Shown here: positions 1 to 8,555 of the stretch, in pieces
Layout of the letters: each line of letters opens with the position of its first letter
Position numbering within the stretch: position 1 is the stretch's first letter
Source of the DNA: Algoriphagus marincola DSM 16067
Lineage (GTDB): Bacteria; Bacteroidota; Bacteroidia; Cytophagales; Cyclobacteriaceae
Reading direction: 5' to 3'
Assembly: GCF_000429405.1 (NCBI RefSeq)
Contig: NZ_AUBU01000006.1
Span: 186,001-250,000 of the forward strand
DNA: 64,000 nucleotides
Position numbers and translations under genes: made by a program
The notes under the pieces: generated by a model
What the model was told of the DNA's origin: nothing
Databases searched by the model: none
Seen by the model: only the letters and a program-made list of their open reading frames with translations

Positions 1-1
1 C

Positions 2-1210
2 CTCAAGGAGTTGGTAGTCTTGGTAGCGCTGCTGGTATTTGTCCTGTATCATCGGAAAATCGCCCTGTATCCCTTTCGTTTATATTCCACCGATTGGTTC
101 TTCTTGGCATTCCTGAGTTTGGCTTTTGGCTATCTCTTGCTTCCGATAGGACAAGCTTCATTTCTAAACAAAGCCCTCTATTTCAAAAGCATGCTGATTC
201 CCGGCTTGGTTTATTTTCTGGGGAGAAATACTTCCTTTTCAGACTTCGAAATTCAGCGTGTTTTCAAGATTATCTTTTTTGTAGCTATTGGAGCTTTTCT
301 GGTCAATCTGGTAGAAAATTTCCTGCTCAATGCCCACTTGCAGCAGTTTACGGGTTATGCACTTTACAATTTTGCAATCAATGACATTGAGCCTACGGGA
401 AATTTTGGATTGACCTGGACCTTTGAAACCCAGGCGGTGACCAAGCGCTTGGCCAGCTTTTTTTCAGATCCTTTGGAGATGGCGAGTTCGGTATTGATGG
501 GATTTGCAGCAGGATTGATTTGGTTTTTGACCAGTAAAAAGGAATACAACTGGCTCTATCTTTTGGTGATGGCTTGTTCACTCGGAAGCTTGGTTTTTTC
601 TGCTTCCAGAGCTGCATTTGGCGCTTTCTTCGTCATGATTTTCTTTATTGCTTTGGTCTTTCGCTTGTACAAACTGATCGGTGCGGGCTTTTTGGCTTTA
701 GTGGCATTTGGTATTTACGTGGTCTTTTTTGCCTCTGAGGATTTTTACTTTTTTGTAATCGATACCCTGACCTTTGAGAATACCTCCAGCATCGGGCATG
801 TGGTGGAATGGCTCTTGGCTTTGGATTCCATGATTGCCAATCCGCTGGGAATTGGTTTGGCGATGAGTGGAAATGCCGGAAGTGTGACGGATGAATTGAG
901 AGTGGGCGGAGAAAATCAGTTTCTGATCTACGGGGTGCAATTGGGTTGGATTGGGATGCTATTGTATATCTTGATCATAGCTTCTGGGGTGGTACTAAGT
1001 CTGCGGGTTTTTTACGGAACAGAATCCACACCCAAAGCTCGGATTGCCTTCGTCGGAGCGGCTACAAAGGTTGGATTGCTTTTACCCCTATTCACGGCCA
1101 ATGCCGAAATGTACACCTATGTAGCTTGGGTAAGCTGGTGGATGATCGGGTTTAGTGTGAGGGAGTATGGGAGAATCCAATTATCTTTGAGTAAACCCCT
1201 AGATTTTTGA
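2..1210 (+). CDS. O-antigen polymerase/ligase-like membrane protein, 5' truncated by window edge
   Basis: The protein is a polytopic inner-membrane protein: about ten hydrophobic segments are separated by short loops, and a larger loop sits near residues 240-290. This layout fits the Wzy/WaaL class, which polymerises or ligates polysaccharide repeat units on the periplasmic face. The frame is open to the window edge (codons ctc aag gag before the first TTG at base 11), so the true start lies upstream. The stop overlaps the TTG of the next glycosyltransferase (TTGA), and four more polysaccharide genes follow on the same strand. The family is inferred from topology and context because these proteins are poorly conserved; polymerase and ligase cannot be told apart here. 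Confidence 0.7.
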   Translation, partial: LKELVVLVALLVFVLYHRKIALYPFRLYSTDWFFLAFLSLAFGYLLLPIGQASFLNKALYFKSMLIPGLVYFLGRNTSFSDFEIQRVFKIIFFVAIGAFLVNLVENFLLNAHLQQFTGYALYNFAINDIEPTGNFGLTWTFETQAVTKRLASFFSDPLEMASSVLMGFAAGLIWFLTSKKEYNWLYLLVMACSLGSLVFSASRAAFGAFFVMIFFIALVFRLYKLIGAGFLALVAFGIYVVFFASEDFYFFVIDTLTFENTSSIGHVVEWLLALDSMIANPLGIGLAMSGNAGSVTDELRVGGENQFLIYGVQLGWIGMLLYILIIASGVVLSLRVFYGTESTPKARIAFVGAATKVGLLLPLFTANAEMYTYVAWVSWWMIGFSVREYGRIQLSLSKPLDF

Positions 1211-2331
1211 AAGTACTCTTCGATCTCCAATACCTCAATGTCGCCAGCACTGGCATCAAAACCTATATGGTGGAATTGGCGAAGGGTTTTCGAAAGTATC
1301 CTCATCCCGAGATTGAGTTTATTTTTACACACGAGCCTGATGAGCAATTAAAAGATGAAAGTTTCAAAGGTCCACAAAACAAAATTCAGCGACTGAACTA
1401 CCACTTGGACTATTTCCGTTGGAAGGAGTTTCAACTTCCGGATCTGGTGAAAAAATACAAACCGGATGTACTCATTTGTCCGGATTTTGTCTCTCCGGCG
1501 GCTTCATTGCCCTGTCGTCGCTTGACGGTCATTCACGATGCCTTCTTTTGGCAAATGCCGCAAAACTATCCTCGATGGTGGCGAAAGTATTTTCTGAGTC
1601 TGATCAAAAAAGGTCTGAAAGAGCAAACAGAAATCATTACCACGACAGAATACTCCAAGAAATCGCTATTAGAAAATCTGGGAGATGATTTCCCGATTTC
1701 TGTTATTTATCAATGCCCAAAAAGCCTCAAATCTCCTTCCGAAATGGGGGTTTTTTCAAAGCTAAACTTAGAGAAGAATGGCTATTTTCTACATATCGGT
1801 ACCTTTGATAAGCGCAAACAGCTGCTGCTGCTGACCAAGGCTTTTGCAAATTTTGTCAAGCAAACTGGCTCGGACAAGAAATTGCTTCTGGTAGGTGGTC
1901 CCGGGCAAAGTGATCAGATGAATGACTTTCCGAAGGTGGAGGCTCTGATTCAGGAATTAGGTCTGGCCCAGCAGGTTTTACTTCCTGGTTATTTAAGCGA
2001 CGGAGAGATCAAATCCCTGTACGAGGGAGCTTTTGCTTATGTGTTTCCTTCCGAAAATGAAGGATTTGGAATCCCGATTCCTGAGGCGATGGGCTTTGGA
2101 CTTCCGGTAATCCATTCGGATCAAAAGGCACTGATGGAAGTGGCGGGAGGTGTTGGACTTCCTTTCCAAACCGGAAATCAGCAAGATTTACTGGAAAAAA
2201 TGATACTTTTGGAGCAGGACTCTGCCCTTTGTCAGAGTCTCAGCGAAAAAGGGAAAATCCGCTCTGCCGACTTTTCCCCTCAAAAATTTGTAGAAGCTTT
2301 TCATCAGATTATTCTGAAATCCGGATCTTAA
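1207..2331 (+). CDS. Glycosyltransferase family 4 (GT-B)
   Basis: This is a 374-aa cytosolic or membrane-associated transferase that would move a nucleotide-sugar-derived residue onto a lipid-linked glycan. The N-terminal half has the usual GT-B opening (KVLFDLQYL). The C-terminal half has the donor-binding domain, with FLHIGTFDKRK near residue 195 and the acidic signature ENEGFGIPIPEAM around 283-295, whose two glutamates form the EX7E motif. The start is TTG at 1207, overlapping the TGA of the upstream membrane protein, which implies translational coupling. The donor and acceptor sugars cannot be read from the sequence. The C-terminal part resembles mannosyl- and rhamnosyl-transferases, so the family is secure and the specificity is open. 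Confidence 0.85.
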   Translation: MKVLFDLQYLNVASTGIKTYMVELAKGFRKYPHPEIEFIFTHEPDEQLKDESFKGPQNKIQRLNYHLDYFRWKEFQLPDLVKKYKPDVLICPDFVSPAASLPCRRLTVIHDAFFWQMPQNYPRWWRKYFLSLIKKGLKEQTEIITTTEYSKKSLLENLGDDFPISVIYQCPKSLKSPSEMGVFSKLNLEKNGYFLHIGTFDKRKQLLLLTKAFANFVKQTGSDKKLLLVGGPGQSDQMNDFPKVEALIQELGLAQQVLLPGYLSDGEIKSLYEGAFAYVFPSENEGFGIPIPEAMGFGLPVIHSDQKALMEVAGGVGLPFQTGNQQDLLEKMILLEQDSALCQSLSEKGKIRSADFSPQKFVEAFHQIILKSGS

Positions 2332-2334
2332 TCC

Positions 2335-3225
2335 ATGCGGCAAACTCACTGTCCTCTTTGTCAAACTCCTCCTCCTGCCAATCTCCTTCCGCTTTCCGTC
2401 CATACCTGTGCTTCCTGTGGAATCCGCTGGACTTATTTGCCAGAGGAAATTGAAATGGGAAGGCTATACGAGGATGAGGTTTATGCGGTGGTGGATAATC
2501 GGCAGTCGATTTTTGAAAAAATCATTTTCAGAGAGGCCAAACAAGCGCTACGAAAGGCACGAAGAATTTACCCGCAAGCAAAAAGTCTTTTGGATTTTGG
2601 GTCGGGGAAAGGACAGTTTTTGAAAGTTGCTCAAGATTTAGGATGGAAAGGTTTGGGAGTTGAAACAGCCCAAGAACGAGCTAGATTTGCTGCTGAGAAA
2701 TATGGTGTCTCGGTCATTTCTGAATTTTATCAAGGGGGAAAAATCGGGTCAGAAAACTACGACTTAATCACACTAAACCATGTTTTGGAGCATTTGCCTG
2801 AACCACTGGATCTACTTCAAAAGTTGCTGGATCAGAATGCTCAGAAGCTTGTTTACATCGAGGTGCCAAGGGCTGATTCCTGGCAGGCACAAATCGCTGG
2901 AGGCAATTGGATGCACTGGGATATTCCTAAACATTTGACGCATTGGACAGAAGAAATTTTGGTCGAAAATGTGGAAAAATTGGGTTTTCGTAAAGTTGCT
3001 ACACGTTCCTTTTCTATTCACTTGGGAGTCTTGGGGATGTTGCAGGCCTTTTTATCGCGTTTGGGTTTTCGGGAAAATCTGATTTTGCGACTCAAACGAA
3101 AAAAGACCATTGGATTGATGCTGATTGTGGGTTTGGTTTTGCCTTTTGCATGGATTTTGGAGGTAGTTTCGATTCCTTTCGGAAAGTCCGGAATTTTGGG
3201 AGTTTACTTCGAAAAGCATGACTAA
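2335..3225 (+). CDS. Class I SAM-dependent methyltransferase with N-terminal zinc ribbon
   Basis: The protein has 296 aa. Residues 6-28 hold two CxxC pairs (CPLC and CASC), a zinc-ribbon arrangement common in methyltransferases of sugar and O-antigen clusters. The SAM-binding motif I LDFGSGKGQF is near residue 85, followed by a DLITLNHVLEHL segment typical of the Methyltransf_23 group. The last 60 residues include a hydrophobic helix (LMLIVGLVLPFAWIL) that could hold it at the membrane. It starts 3 nt after the preceding glycosyltransferase and overlaps the next one by 8 nt, so it belongs to this polysaccharide operon. It probably methylates a sugar or glycan intermediate; the exact substrate is unknown. 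Confidence 0.8.
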   Translation: MRQTHCPLCQTPPPANLLPLSVHTCASCGIRWTYLPEEIEMGRLYEDEVYAVVDNRQSIFEKIIFREAKQALRKARRIYPQAKSLLDFGSGKGQFLKVAQDLGWKGLGVETAQERARFAAEKYGVSVISEFYQGGKIGSENYDLITLNHVLEHLPEPLDLLQKLLDQNAQKLVYIEVPRADSWQAQIAGGNWMHWDIPKHLTHWTEEILVENVEKLGFRKVATRSFSIHLGVLGMLQAFLSRLGFRENLILRLKRKKTIGLMLIVGLVLPFAWILEVVSIPFGKSGILGVYFEKHD

Positions 3226-4378
3226 AACCCGTAATGTACTTTTTCTTCAGAGTTCTTCGGAGCACTATGGCTCTGGAAAAATCATCTTGCAGGTTCTTCG
3301 GGTATACCAAAATCAAGGCTTCCAACCTGTAGTTGTTTTAACGGGTTCAGGGCCTATCGAGGAGGATTTGAAGAGGTCTAAAATTTCCTATCATATTCAG
3401 AATTTGGGCATTTTACGTAGGAAATATGTCAACCCCATTGGCTTAGCCAACCGAATTTCCAAAAATCTTAAAGCCTACCAATTCCTCAATAAGCTTTATC
3501 GACAGTACCAATTTGAATTGGTCTACTCCAACACCCTGGCTGTGGTAGTAGGTGCTTATTGGGCCAAGCGAAAGCAAATCCCCCATTGCTGGCATATTCA
3601 CGAAATTTTACCCGGGCCGGCACCTTTGGTCAAGTGGCTGAGTAATCTACTGGATCAGACCACCCCTGCTCCGATTGCAGTATCTCAGTCGGTCGGAAAT
3701 CATTGGGGAGGTATGTTGAAGAAGTCGGAAATTGAAGTCATTCCGAATGGAATTCCATACGGGGACTTTTTAGAAGCGAATGGTAACTTGAAAAAGGAGT
3801 TGGGTTTGAGTCAGGATACCCTACTCATTGGAATGGTCGGCAGAATCAATCCCGGAAAAGGACAGCTGTTTTTTCTGGAAATAGCTCAAAGCTTGCTTAA
3901 ATCCCACTCCAATCTTCATTTCGTCTTGGTTGGAGACCCTTTTCCCGGCTATGAACCGATTTTGGAAGAAATCAAAGAAGAGATTAGAAATAAGAGCTTG
4001 GAGACAAGAGTGAGCTATTTGGGTTTTCGAAAGGACATCCCTGAGCTGATGGATTCCCTGGATATTTTTGTGCTTCCTTCGGTTTTGCCAGATTCTTTTC
4101 CCACGGTTATTTTGGAGGCAATGGCTGCATCCAAACCCGTGGTAGCTACTCGATCAGGTGGTGCCTCAGAAATGGTCGTAGAAGGTGAAACGGGTTTTCT
4201 TATTCCGATTGCTGAGGTGGAAGCTGGAGCAAAAGCTTTGGGCCAATTGATCAGAGATAAGAAACTCAGAATAGAGATGGGCCAAGCTGGAAGAGCTCGA
4301 GTCTTAAAGGAATTTAGCCTGGAAGCTTTCGAAGTAAATATCAAAAATCACCTATGGCAGCACCTGAGAAAAAACTGA
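3218..4378 (+). CDS. Glycosyltransferase family 4
   Basis: This is a 386-aa GT-B glycosyltransferase. The N-terminal domain opens with NVLFLQSSSEHYGSGK, the glycine-rich acceptor-side loop. The C-terminal domain carries VIPNGIPYGDF, the nucleotide-sugar segment IGMVGRINPGKGQ, and DSFPTVILEAMAASKPVVAT with the family's terminal Glu (GLEAMA-type motif). It overlaps the methyltransferase upstream by 8 nt and the next glycosyltransferase by 25 nt, so the block is one tightly packed operon. It likely adds one sugar of a repeat unit at the cytoplasmic face of the inner membrane. Specificity is not predictable from sequence alone. Confidence 0.86.
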   Translation: MTKTRNVLFLQSSSEHYGSGKIILQVLRVYQNQGFQPVVVLTGSGPIEEDLKRSKISYHIQNLGILRRKYVNPIGLANRISKNLKAYQFLNKLYRQYQFELVYSNTLAVVVGAYWAKRKQIPHCWHIHEILPGPAPLVKWLSNLLDQTTPAPIAVSQSVGNHWGGMLKKSEIEVIPNGIPYGDFLEANGNLKKELGLSQDTLLIGMVGRINPGKGQLFFLEIAQSLLKSHSNLHFVLVGDPFPGYEPILEEIKEEIRNKSLETRVSYLGFRKDIPELMDSLDIFVLPSVLPDSFPTVILEAMAASKPVVATRSGGASEMVVEGETGFLIPIAEVEAGAKALGQLIRDKKLRIEMGQAGRARVLKEFSLEAFEVNIKNHLWQHLRKN

Positions 4379-5478
4379 AAGTTGCTATCATGGGCGCAAA
4401 AGGCTATCCATACGTATATGGTGGCTATGATACGATGATCAAAGAACTCGGAGAGCGATTGGTAGCCAAAGGAGTGCATGTACGAGTCTATAATCACCGG
4501 GCACTTTTTAAAGAAAGACCCCGTTTCGTCAATGGGATCGAATGTATTTATACGCCTGCGATCGAGTCCAAAAGTTTGACGCAGTTGACGCATACTTTCT
4601 TTTCTATGCTCCATGCCTGCTTTTCGGATGTGGATGTGATTTTTGTAGTGAATTCGGGGAATGGTCCGTTTGGAATTATTTCAAGAATTTTCCGCAAGCC
4701 TACCGCCATTAATGTAGATGGTTTGGAATGGCTAAGACCGAAGTGGAAAGGCTTAGGTGCTAAATATTTTTATTGGGCTTCCAAGATGGCTACCAAATTT
4801 TTCGATCAGATTATCAATGACTCAGATGAAATGCGCAGAGTATATTTGGAGCTTTTTCAAAAGGACTCCAAAGTCATCGCCTATGGCGCAAACCCTAGAG
4901 AAAGCGTAGGTTCCGAGCCATTGGAAAAGTGGAATTTAGAAAGCCGAGACTATTTTTTGATCGTAGGAAGGCTGGTGCCGGATAACAATGCGGACTTGAT
5001 TATTGAAGGTTTTTTGAAGTCGAATTCTAAGCGGAAACTTGTCATTGTGGGCGATGTGCCTTTTGCCGATGCTTGGGCCAATCGTCTGAAAAATATTCAG
5101 GATTCGCGCTTACTTTTTACAGGTTATGTCACCGACCCCAATGAGTTGGCAGCGCTATATTCACACTGCTATGTGTATTTCCATGGGCATGAATATGGGG
5201 GCACCAACCCAGCGATGCTGAAGGCTTTGGGTTATGGCTGTGCGATTTTGGCTTTGGACACGCCTTTCAATCAGGAAATGCTACAGAATGGGAAGCATGG
5301 CTGGTATTTTGAGAAAAAGGCCGAATCAGTAAAAGAAACCGTGGAAAAAGCCGAATCAGAACCGGAAGAAATGGAGATGCTTCGAAAAACAGCTAGGTCG
5401 GGATTGACTCAAAAGTACAATTGGGATCATGTCACAGAGCAGTATTTGGAGGTGTTTCGTGGCCTGGCCAAGAAATAA
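4354..5478 (+). CDS. DUF1972-type glycosyltransferase (rhamnosyltransferase-like GT4)
   Basis: The protein has 374 aa and the hallmark N-terminus of the DUF1972/rhamnosyltransferase group: KVAIMGAKGYPYVYGGYDT at about residues 9-27, where other family members show G(T/A)(R/K)G(I/Y)P..YGG(F/Y)(E/D)T. The donor-domain segment YFLIVGRLVPDNN is near 200, followed by HEYGGTNPAMLKALGYG near 280. In most relatives this last motif ends LLEAM, so the distal acidic residue of EX7E appears here as lysine. It is the last gene of the plus-strand polysaccharide block and overlaps the preceding gene by 25 nt. It probably adds a rhamnose or related sugar; the altered motif leaves full activity unproven. Confidence 0.82.
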   Translation: MAAPEKKLKVAIMGAKGYPYVYGGYDTMIKELGERLVAKGVHVRVYNHRALFKERPRFVNGIECIYTPAIESKSLTQLTHTFFSMLHACFSDVDVIFVVNSGNGPFGIISRIFRKPTAINVDGLEWLRPKWKGLGAKYFYWASKMATKFFDQIINDSDEMRRVYLELFQKDSKVIAYGANPRESVGSEPLEKWNLESRDYFLIVGRLVPDNNADLIIEGFLKSNSKRKLVIVGDVPFADAWANRLKNIQDSRLLFTGYVTDPNELAALYSHCYVYFHGHEYGGTNPAMLKALGYGCAILALDTPFNQEMLQNGKHGWYFEKKAESVKETVEKAESEPEEMEMLRKTARSGLTQKYNWDHVTEQYLEVFRGLAKK

Positions 5479-5601
5479 TTTTTACCACGGAGGAAGGGAG
5501 AGCGAGTGAGCTTTTTGTTTGCAATAGAATAGACTGCCACGCTTCGCTCGCAGTGACGGACCACTTTAAGTTCGATTTACTGATTTAGTATCAATCTTAT
5601 T

Positions 5602-5948
5602 CTGCGCCAATGTGAGTGTCCTCACTCACGTCTGACCAACAGAAGGTTCAGTCTCCAGATTGCTATTCGTACTAAGTTTCTATGTGGTTTAAAAAAGTGG
5701 AATCACATAGGATTATAGGGAAGGCTATTTTTGTTTTTCCATCCCGCTGATCATCGCAGAAAAATCCGCTGATTTTCGCGGATTCAGATTCTGGACCCAT
5801 TTTTTTTGGTCAAAAAATCAGCGAGCATCAGCGCAGCTAATCTGTGGAAATCTGCGGGAGATCCTTTGAATTATTGGTCTTCTGCTATGCATACTATGTT
5901 TCTATGTGGTTAAAAAAAAGAGGGACCACATAGCCATATAGAAAAGAA
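5602..5948. repeat. 347-bp intergenic repeat, copy 1
   Basis: This copy runs from tgcgccaatgtgagtgtc to atatagaaaagaa and matches copy 2 at a constant offset of 354 bp. It contains two inverted repeats on the core CTATGTGGT...ACCACATAG: one at 5680-5710, whose right arm is damaged (aatCACATAG), and one at 5902-5933 that is perfect over 9 bp. Between them are direct and inverted phrases around cgctgat and gcggatt. It has no coding potential. Confidence 0.88.
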
Positions 5949-5955
5949 CGATAAA

Positions 5956-6302
5956 TGCGCCGATGTGAGTGTCCCCACTCGCGTTTGACTAACAGAAAAT
6001 TCAGTCTTCAGATTGCTATGGGTACTATGCCTCTATGTGGTTTAAAAGAGATGAACCACATAGGGTTATAGGGAAGGCTATTTTTTGTCTTTTCCATCCC
6101 GCTGATCATCGCAGAATAATCCACTAATTTTAGCGGATTCAGATTCTGGAGCCATTTTTTTGGTCAAAAAATCAGCGAGTATCAGCGCAGCTAATCTGTG
6201 GAAATCTGTGCGAGACCCTTTGAATTATTGGTCTTGTGCTATGCGTACTATGTTTCTATGTGGTTAAAAAAAAGAGGGACCACATAGCCATATAGAAAAG
6301 AA
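5956..6302. repeat. 347-bp intergenic repeat, copy 2
   Basis: This is the second copy of the element, 7 bp after the end of copy 1. It has point differences but nearly no net length change. Its two hairpins are at 6033-6063 (ctatgtggttt / aaccacatag, more intact than in copy 1) and 6256-6287. The pairing of hairpins and the divergence between copies suggest an older duplication of a REP/BIME-like element, not recent slippage. Confidence 0.88.
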
Positions 6303-6391
6303 TTAGTAATTGCTCTAAGCCAATGCTACAATACATTTCTAGCTATAAAGGCCAATTGAAGTAATCTTCCAATTCTGAAATTTTCCAATTC

Positions 6392-8509
6392 TCAGGAAAT
6401 CCGACTCCAATTGACCGCCGATTTTTTCTGTTGTCGTACCTGTCTAAGGATAGGAGCATTTTCAGGTTGGGAAAGATTGGGGTCATTTGCCAAAACCTGT
6501 TGTGCTGCATCTCTGGCCAAAGTCAAAATGGGCGCATCCTTACTTAGGTCAGCAATCAACAAATCCGTGATCCCGCTTTGTTGAGTGCCCATCAGATCTC
6601 CGGGACCGCGTAGTTTCAAGTCCACATCGGCAATTTCAAAACCATCATTGGTTCTCACCATCGTCTCTAACCGTACCCTGGAGTCCTTGCTCAGTTCATA
6701 TTTGCTCATTAGGATGCAATAACTTTGCTCTGCACCTCTTCCTACCCGACCTCGCAGCTGATGGAGTTGTGATAGGCCAAATCGTTCCGCATTTTCGATG
6801 ACCATGACGGAGGCATTAGGCACGTTGACCCCAACTTCGATGACTGTGGTAGCTACCATGATTTTGGTTTCTCCTTTTACAAAGCGTTGCATTTCATAGT
6901 CTTTTGCATCAGCTTTCATCGCTCCGTGGACAATGCTCAAGGGATATTGAGGAAATGCTCGGGCAATACTTTCATATCCATCCATCAGGTTTTTAAGGTT
7001 GAGTTTTTCAGACTCCTCGATCAGGGGATAGACGATGTAAACTTGCCGTCCTTTTTGGACTTCTTGATTGATAAAACCAAAGACTTTCAACCGGTCTTTG
7101 TCATAGCGATGGACGGTTTGGATAGGCTTTCGGCCAGCGGGCAGCTCATCGATGATAGATACGTCCAAGTCTCCGTAAAGCGTCATGGCCAAAGTTCTGG
7201 GGATGGGTGTGGCCGTCATGACTAGGACATGAGGATAGAAATTTTCATTCTTAGCCCAAAGTTTGGCCCGCTGCGCAACACCAAAGCGATGCTGCTCATC
7301 GACAATGGCCAAGCCCAAATTCTGAAACTGTACCACATCTTCCAAAAGCGCATGCGTACCGATCAAGATTTTGAGCTCTCCAGATTCCAAGCCTTCGTGA
7401 ATTCCTTTTCGAGCGGATTTTTTTACTGAGCCAGTGAGTAGGGCAATCGAGATTCCCATCATATCCGCATATTCTTTGAGCCCTTCGAAGTGCTGATTGG
7501 CCAAAATCTCCGTAGGAGCCATCAAACAGGCCTGAGAGCCCGAGCTGATCGCAATCAGCATGCAGATAAAGGCTACCATTGTTTTACCGCTCCCAACATC
7601 GCCTTGAATCAAGCGATTCATTTGCTTGCCTGACTTCATGTCCTGATAAGCTTCGCGAATTACTCTTTTCTGTGCACCGGTGAGTTCAAATGGAATGTGG
7701 TTTTCGTAGAAATCCTTCAGTAATTCGGTGTTTTCCAAAAGCTGACCACGATACTTTTCCGTTCGGGTCACTTTCATCTTGAGCAGGCGGAGCTGAAGGA
7801 AAAAGAACTCTTCAAATTTCAGTCTTTTTCTCGCTCGTTGCAGTCGGGCAGGGTCTGTGGGAAAGTGAATTTCCCGGACCGCATCTTGTTTACCAATCAA
7901 TTGGAATTGCTGGAGAAGGTTCTGTGGCAGCGTTTCCTGAATGTGCGGTAGACAAACTTGGATCAACTGCTCCATGATTTTGGAGATGCCACGGGAATCC
8001 AAGAATCGAGCGCGCAACTTCTCGGTAGTGGAATAGACAGGCTGAAAACTGTTTCGCTTCTCAGCTGATTGGCTCAAAGGCTCCATTTCCGGATGGGCTA
8101 TACTCCATTTTCGACCAAACTGTGCAGGCTTTCCAAAGAAAATATAAACTGCACCGGGTGGAAGTTTTTTCTGAATCCATTGGATTCCCTTAAACCAGGT
8201 CATTTCCATCTCGCCGGTTTCGTCTTCTACATGCGCTACAAGCCGCCTTTTCCCTGTTCCCACGAGTTCCACTCGCATGACTTTAGCGATAATCTGGACA
8301 TTCTCTAAGTCCTGATGCAGGTCTCGGATTTTGAAAAACTTGCTTCTATCCTCGTAGCGGAAAGGATAGTGCTGCACTAAATCCCCATAGGTGAATATTC
8401 CCAACTCTTGATTGAGCAGAGCGGCCTTTTGTGGGCCAACTCCTTTGAGAAACTCTATTTTGGTATCAAAAAAACGGGACAATGATGAATATTTTTTGCG
8501 GCTAGGCAA
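6392..8509 (-). CDS. recG: ATP-dependent DNA helicase RecG
   Basis: RecG is a 705-aa superfamily 2 helicase that remodels stalled replication forks and branch-migrates Holliday junctions. The N-terminus (FLKGVGPQKAALLNQ, residues 19-33) and the OB-fold wedge (about 65-150) are followed by the helicase core: Walker A GDVGSGKT at 303-310, DEQH box at 404-407 and TATPIPRT near 434. The C-terminal RecG signature includes RGRVGRG and GDLMGTQQSG. Length is typical. The start appears to be TTG at 8509, since the frame upstream reaches a stop after seven codons without ATG or GTG. The gene runs toward the repeat region, 46 nt downstream of the kinase-like gene, and the two may be cotranscribed. Confidence 0.96.
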   Translation of the reverse strand: MPSRKKYSSLSRFFDTKIEFLKGVGPQKAALLNQELGIFTYGDLVQHYPFRYEDRSKFFKIRDLHQDLENVQIIAKVMRVELVGTGKRRLVAHVEDETGEMEMTWFKGIQWIQKKLPPGAVYIFFGKPAQFGRKWSIAHPEMEPLSQSAEKRNSFQPVYSTTEKLRARFLDSRGISKIMEQLIQVCLPHIQETLPQNLLQQFQLIGKQDAVREIHFPTDPARLQRARKRLKFEEFFFLQLRLLKMKVTRTEKYRGQLLENTELLKDFYENHIPFELTGAQKRVIREAYQDMKSGKQMNRLIQGDVGSGKTMVAFICMLIAISSGSQACLMAPTEILANQHFEGLKEYADMMGISIALLTGSVKKSARKGIHEGLESGELKILIGTHALLEDVVQFQNLGLAIVDEQHRFGVAQRAKLWAKNENFYPHVLVMTATPIPRTLAMTLYGDLDVSIIDELPAGRKPIQTVHRYDKDRLKVFGFINQEVQKGRQVYIVYPLIEESEKLNLKNLMDGYESIARAFPQYPLSIVHGAMKADAKDYEMQRFVKGETKIMVATTVIEVGVNVPNASVMVIENAERFGLSQLHQLRGRVGRGAEQSYCILMSKYELSKDSRVRLETMVRTNDGFEIADVDLKLRGPGDLMGTQQSGITDLLIADLSKDAPILTLARDAAQQVLANDPNLSQPENAPILRQVRQQKKSAVNWSRIS

Positions 8510-8555
8510 TTTAGCCCCGCATGGAAATTAATTGCAAGTTTTGTCAGTATTTGTC

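Larger units (their letters stand above)
5479..6391. other. Non-coding region with repeated hairpin-rich elements
   Basis: No credible gene lies in these 913 bases. The left part (5479-5601) contains the phrase gccacgcttcgctcgcag, a short palindrome-like remnant. The rest is mainly two copies of a 347-bp element, listed separately. It separates the end of the polysaccharide operon from the 3' end of recG, so it lies between convergent transcription units and need not carry a promoter. Confidence 0.75.
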
